A DNA stretch of 64,000 nt from Pandoraea sputorum (lineage in GTDB: Bacteria; Pseudomonadota; Gammaproteobacteria; Burkholderiales; Burkholderiaceae). The stretch covers positions 5,642,001 through 5,706,000 of the forward strand of contig NZ_CP010431.2 of NCBI RefSeq assembly GCF_000814845.2, written 5' to 3'. This document shows positions 60,221 through 64,000 of this stretch, piece after piece. How positions within the stretch are numbered: the stretch's first letter is position 1; each line of letters starts with the position of its first letter. Under the pieces are notes generated by a model. The model ran no database searches. It was not told the origin of the DNA and saw only the letters and a list, made by a program, of their open reading frames with translations. Made by a program: the position numbers and the translations under genes.

Positions 60221-60339
60221 TCCTTCGGGATCGGTCGCCAGAACCGCGCCGACGCAAGCAGCTCGACGTCTGAGCTTCGCCCGTCGGCGCATGCCAGCCA
60301 TCCGCTATCGCCAGCAAACACGCTATTCAAGGACTCGCC

Positions 60340-61449
60340 ATGATGAACGCTCAAAACGCCACCTCCACCGCCCGCCCGGCATTCCCCGCGCTCGCCGACG
60401 TCACCCGTCTGCGCAGCGAATTCCAACGAGTGAAGACGGAACAGAACCTGCGCGATCGCGACGCCGCCGCCGCGCTCGGTGTGTCCGAAGGGGAAACGGT
60501 CGCGGCATTCGTCGGCGAGCACGTCGTGCGCCTGCGTCCGGAATTCGTCGAGATTGTCGAGGCGCTGCCCGCGCTCGGACGCGTCATGGCCCTCACGCGC
60601 AACAACGCCGCTGTCCACGAGAAGGACGGTCAGTACGAAAAGCTCTCGCATCAGGGCACCATCGGTCTGGGGCTGGGCAAAGACCTCGACCTGCGCATCT
60701 TCTATCACCAGTGGGCCCACGGTTACGCGGTCGAAACACCGGCGGAAAACGGCCCGCGGCGCTCGCTGCAATTCTTCGACAACTCGGGCACCGCCGTGCA
60801 CAAGATGTTCCTGCGCGATCACAGCGACGTCGCCGCCTTTGAAGCGCTCGTCGCCCGTTTCCGCGCCGACGATCAGACGCCGGGTCAGCATGTTGTCGCT
60901 GCCGACGCCCCGAAGGCCGAAACCCCCGACGCCGACATCGATGCCGACGCTTTCCAGCGCGACTGGCTTGCGATGACCGATACGCACCAATTCTTCGACA
61001 TGCTCAAGCGTCACGGTGTGTCGCGCGCGCAGGCACTGCGTCTCGCGCCCGCCGGTCACGCGCAGCGCGTGTCGTCCGCCTCCGTGCGTACGCTGCTCGA
61101 AGACGCCGCCGGAACCGATCTGCCGATCATGGTGTTCGTCGGCAATGCGGGCATGATCCAGATCCACACCGGCCCGGTGGAGAACATTCGCATGATGGGT
61201 CCGTGGGTCAACATCCTCGATCCGGGCTTCAATCTGCACCTGCGCGAAGATCTCGTCGACACCGCGTGGATCGTGCGCAAGCCGACGGCGGACGGCATCG
61301 TCTCGTCGCTCGAACTGCTCGACGCCTCGGGCATGGTGATCGCCATGTTCTTCGGTGAACGCAAGCCGGGTCAGGCAGAACGCGAAGACTGGCGCGCGAC
61401 GCTGGTGCGCGTGGAGGGTTCGCAAGGGGTGACGGAGGCGTCAGCGTGA
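60340..61449 (+). CDS. hmuS: heme-handling/degrading protein HmuS
   Basis: A 369-residue cytoplasmic protein of the HemS/HmuS/ChuX family, built of two similar halves (RVMALTRNNAAVHEKDGQYEKLS in the first, DLPIMVFVGNAGMIQIHTGPVENIRMMGPWVNILDP in the second). It receives heme from the ABC importer and stores or degrades it. Two adjacent ATG codons at 60340 follow AAGGA. It sits between receptor and hmuT. Confidence 0.93.
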   Translation: MMNAQNATSTARPAFPALADVTRLRSEFQRVKTEQNLRDRDAAAALGVSEGETVAAFVGEHVVRLRPEFVEIVEALPALGRVMALTRNNAAVHEKDGQYEKLSHQGTIGLGLGKDLDLRIFYHQWAHGYAVETPAENGPRRSLQFFDNSGTAVHKMFLRDHSDVAAFEALVARFRADDQTPGQHVVAADAPKAETPDADIDADAFQRDWLAMTDTHQFFDMLKRHGVSRAQALRLAPAGHAQRVSSASVRTLLEDAAGTDLPIMVFVGNAGMIQIHTGPVENIRMMGPWVNILDPGFNLHLREDLVDTAWIVRKPTADGIVSSLELLDASGMVIAMFFGERKPGQAEREDWRATLVRVEGSQGVTEASA

Positions 61450-62393
61450 ACAAAGCTAACGACGCACGCGACGCGCTTCGCATCTCGCGTCGCACCCTGC
61501 TCGGCGGTGGTGCGACGCTCGCCGCCAGTGCATGGCTCGGCACGCTGCTCCCGCACGCCCTCGTGGGCGAAGCGCATGCGGCGACGGATGCATCCGTCGC
61601 CAAGGACGGACCGAAGCGCGTGATCGTCGCCGGTGGCGCGCTGACGGAAATCGTCTATGCCCTCGGCGCGCAGAATCGCGTGATCGCCAACGATCTGACG
61701 AGCCTGTATCCGGAAGCGGCGTCCAAGCTGCCCAAGATCGGCTACCTGCGCACGCTCTCGGCCGAGGGTGTGCTCTCGCTGCATCCCGATCTGTTGCTCG
61801 CGGGTGCCGAAGCCGGGCCGCCCAACGTGCTGTCGCAGATCGCCGCCGCAGGCGTTCCCGTGCAGCACTTCAAGCACGGTTATACGGCCGAGCTGGTGCG
61901 CGAGAACATTCGCGGTGTCGCGAACGCGATGAAGCTGAACGATGACGGCGTGCGCGTAGCAGGCCGTTTCATGTCCGACTGGATTCAGGCGCGTGGCAAG
62001 ATCGAGGAGATGTACGGCATTCAGAAACGTCCGCGTGTGCTGTTCATCCTCGGTCATACGGGCAATCAAGTGATGGTCGCGGGGCAGGACACCGCCGCCG
62101 ATGCGATGCTGGCTTACGCCGGTGCCGAGAACGCGCTGCGCGGGTTCAACGGCTACCGTCCACTGACCGCCGAAGCCGCGGTCGCGGCGCAGCCTGACGT
62201 GCTGCTCACGACCACGACGGGACCATCGCCCGCCGACCCGGCCGCCACGCTGCTCGCGCAGCCGGGACTCGCCAACACACCAGCGGGGCGCGCCAGACGC
62301 GTCGTCAGTTTCGACGCCCTGTATCTGCTCGGCTTCGGCCCGCGTCTACCGCAGGCGGTCGCCGAGCTTGCCAGGCGCGTGCATACCGCCTGA
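61446..62393 (+). CDS. hmuT: periplasmic heme-binding protein HmuT
   Basis: A 315-residue type III binding protein that carries heme from receptor to ABC importer: PKRVIVAGGALTEIVYALGAQNRVIANDLTSLYPEAA, the usual opening, and PLTAEAAVAAQPDVLLTTT. It begins at a GTG overlapping the hmuS stop (GTGA). The N-terminus has a twin-arginine motif SRRTLLGGGATL before the hydrophobic segment and AHA cleavage site, pointing to Tat export. Confidence 0.93.
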   Translation: MNKANDARDALRISRRTLLGGGATLAASAWLGTLLPHALVGEAHAATDASVAKDGPKRVIVAGGALTEIVYALGAQNRVIANDLTSLYPEAASKLPKIGYLRTLSAEGVLSLHPDLLLAGAEAGPPNVLSQIAAAGVPVQHFKHGYTAELVRENIRGVANAMKLNDDGVRVAGRFMSDWIQARGKIEEMYGIQKRPRVLFILGHTGNQVMVAGQDTAADAMLAYAGAENALRGFNGYRPLTAEAAVAAQPDVLLTTTTGPSPADPAATLLAQPGLANTPAGRARRVVSFDALYLLGFGPRLPQAVAELARRVHTA

Positions 62394-62506
62394 GGTCGCT
62401 GCGTGAGCGTGGCGTGACATTGCGAGCGACTTCGCGGCGTCACGTCAATTCCCGTCCGCCGGCCCCGAACCCGTCATTCGCCAGCCACTCGCCAGTCATC
62501 GTTGCC

Positions 62507-63679
62507 ATGTCAGCCGCTCCTCCGATTCCGAAGCCCGCGTCGTCAAGTTCGTCCAGCGCGTCCAGCCGCAGCCGCGCTGCGACGCTCAACGCCTCGACCG
62601 ACCGTCCTGAGGTGCTGCGCCACACCGGCGCTGCACGTCGGCGTCCGCCGCGCTGGATCGTCATGACGGTACTCGTCGCCCTGCTCGCCGCCGCCGTGCT
62701 GGCCGCGTTGTGTGGCGGCGCGTATCGCATCGCTCCCGCCGACGCCATCACCGCCCTATTCCGTGGTGCGACGGGCGACTTTGCGCAGGATCAGGCGCGC
62801 AACGTGATGTTGCAGATCCGTTTGCCCCGCATCGTGCTGGGCGTGCTGGTCGGCGCGGGCTTCGGCGCGGCCGGTGCCGCGTTGCAAGCGCTCTTCCGTA
62901 ATCCGCTGGCCGACCCGGGGCTGATCGGTGTGGCGAGCGGCGCGGCGCTCGGTGCCGCCGGCGTGATCGTGCTCGGCGCGGTGCTGCTGCCTGCCGCGCT
63001 CGCGGCGTCGCTCGGCTTGTGGATGCTGCCGCTGGCGGCGTTCGTAGGCGCGCTGGGGGTCACGGCACTCGTCTATCGTCTGGCCGCCGGACGCGGCCGT
63101 CTCGCCCTGCCTTTGCTGCTACTCGCAGGTATCGCAATCAATGCCGTCTCGGGAGCCGCCATCGGCTTGCTGACGTATCTCGCGAACGATACGCAATTGC
63201 GCACGCTCACCTTCTGGACGCTGGGCAGTCTCGGCGGCGCGCAATGGTCGATGCTCGCGGTGATCGTGTGGCCGGTCGCGCTGGGCATCGTCGCCCTCGC
63301 CTCGCAGTGCCGTTCGCTCAATGCGCTGCTGCTCGGGGAAGCCGAAGCGCTGCACCTCGGCGTGGCGGTGCAATCGGTCAAGCGACGGGTGATGGTGGCG
63401 TGCGCGTTGTGCGTGGGCGCATTGGTGGCGTCGAGCGGCATGATTGGTTTCATCGGGCTGATCGCACCGCACATCGTGCGTCTGGTGGTCGGCCCGGACC
63501 CGCGCGCCGTGCTGCCTGCTGCGGCCCTCTTCGGCGCGATTCTGACGTTGCTCGCGGACCTCGTGGCCCGCACGTGGGTCGCGCCCGCCGAATTACCGCT
63601 GGGCATTCTGACGGCGCTGCTCGGCGCCCCCTTCTTCCTCATGCTGCTGTGGCGACGCCGCGGGCAGTTCGGTTTGTAA
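62507..63679 (+). CDS. hmuU: heme ABC transporter permease HmuU
   Basis: A 390-residue FecCD-type permease with about ten helices. The family stretch RLPRIVLGVLVGAGFGAAGAALQALFRNPLADPGLIGVASGAALGA and the later LNALLLGEAEALHLGV / GMIGFIGLIAPHIVRLVVGPD are intact. An unusually long Ser/Ala/Pro-rich N-terminus of about 50 residues precedes the first helix. The true start may be the ATG at 62663 next to helix 1, which would shorten the protein by 52 residues. The upstream gap of 113 bases is not coding on this strand. Confidence 0.9.
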   Translation: MSAAPPIPKPASSSSSSASSRSRAATLNASTDRPEVLRHTGAARRRPPRWIVMTVLVALLAAAVLAALCGGAYRIAPADAITALFRGATGDFAQDQARNVMLQIRLPRIVLGVLVGAGFGAAGAALQALFRNPLADPGLIGVASGAALGAAGVIVLGAVLLPAALAASLGLWMLPLAAFVGALGVTALVYRLAAGRGRLALPLLLLAGIAINAVSGAAIGLLTYLANDTQLRTLTFWTLGSLGGAQWSMLAVIVWPVALGIVALASQCRSLNALLLGEAEALHLGVAVQSVKRRVMVACALCVGALVASSGMIGFIGLIAPHIVRLVVGPDPRAVLPAAALFGAILTLLADLVARTWVAPAELPLGILTALLGAPFFLMLLWRRRGQFGL

Positions 63680-63763
63680 CGGGCCGCTTGCGCTCACCAG
63701 ACGACCACAGCCGCAACCCCAGCCTCTACCGACCGAGACATCAGCCAACATCAGGACATCGCC

Positions 63764-64000
63764 ATGCTCAGTGCCTACGATCTCACCATCGCCCACTCCG
63801 AGTCGCCCGTGCTCGACGGTCTTTCGCTCGACGTCCGTCCCGGGGAGTTGCTTGTGTTGCTCGGCCGGAACGGCGCGGGCAAGAGCACTCTGCTCAAGGC
63901 GCTGGCGGGCGAGCCGTTGCCGCCGCGCACGCACATGAGCGGCGCGATCACGCTCAACGGTGCGCTGCTCTCGCAATACTCGACGGCGGCGCTGGCGCGT
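63764..64000 (+). CDS. hmuV: heme ABC transporter ATPase HmuV, N-terminal part
   Basis: The first 79 residues of an ABC ATPase, cut by the window end: [50 protein letters not shown], with an intact Walker A. It follows hmuU by 84 bases and completes the receptor-HmuSTUV set. Signature and Walker B are outside the window. Confidence 0.9.
   Translation, partial: MLSAYDLTIAHSESPVLDGLSLDVRPGELLVLLGRNGAGKSTLLKALAGEPLPPRTHMSGAITLNGALLSQYSTAALAR

Overview
The window reads as chromosomal DNA of a high-GC betaproteobacterium of the family Burkholderiaceae. A Pandoraea-like organism is my best guess; this rests on gene order and protein style, since no database search was possible. Supporting points are the flhDC-motAB-cheYAW motility cluster, the mnmG-rsmG-parA-parB block followed by an atpIBEFHAGDC operon, fused and duplicated branched-chain amino-acid ABC transporters, and an hmu-type heme locus. 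No rRNA, tRNA, CRISPR array or insertion sequence was seen.

Layout. Positions 1-6735 (all minus strand) form a motility and chemotaxis operon running flhD, flhC, motA, motB, cheY, cheA, cheW and the start of a PAS-containing chemoreceptor that leaves the window. After a 0.6 kb AT-richer regulatory gap come a Bcr/CflA-type drug exporter and an acyl-CoA synthetase. Positions 10669-18146 hold the complete F1Fo ATP synthase operon. Positions 18390-24795 carry an ion-transporter-superfamily permease, ParB, ParA, a periplasmic lipocalin, RsmG and MnmG.

Positions 24796-27658 contain no credible gene and are the most unusual part of the window. They hold ten ParB-binding (parS-like) sites, with an eleventh inside mnmG, and seven copies of a roughly 90-nt hairpin element. 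Six hairpins sit 28-32 bp from a parS site, so parS plus hairpin forms a composite cassette repeated six times, once in inverted orientation. Hairpin arms diverge between copies with base-pair-preserving changes, which argues that the folded structure is selected. At the right edge (27288-27459) a cluster of DnaA boxes, two of them perfect TTATCCACA, marks a probable replication origin. ParA and ParB are encoded about 4 kb away.

Positions 27659-39756 contain two complete but different branched-chain amino-acid type ABC transporters, all on the minus strand, with a MarR regulator inside the first and a TauE/SafE permease between them. Positions 40194-49935 are metabolic: a GMC oxidoreductase, methylmalonate-semialdehyde dehydrogenase with a divergent LysR regulator and a perfect palindromic operator, fumarase C, a second LysR regulator, a metabolite:H+ symporter and an amidohydrolase. 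Positions 50109-51813 hold two orphan genes of unknown function, one with a two-helix membrane segment near its C-terminus. Then follow trpS, a fused indolepyruvate:ferredoxin oxidoreductase with a divergent Lrp-type regulator, and a Fur-box-preceded heme uptake operon (TonB receptor, HmuS, HmuT, HmuU, start of HmuV) that runs off the right end.

Taken together the region is the origin-proximal part of a chromosome. Segregation (ParABS), ATP synthesis and tRNA/rRNA modification genes lie on the left arm and are transcribed away from the origin. Transporter and catabolic clusters lie on the right arm, and the first 16 kb of them are transcribed toward it.
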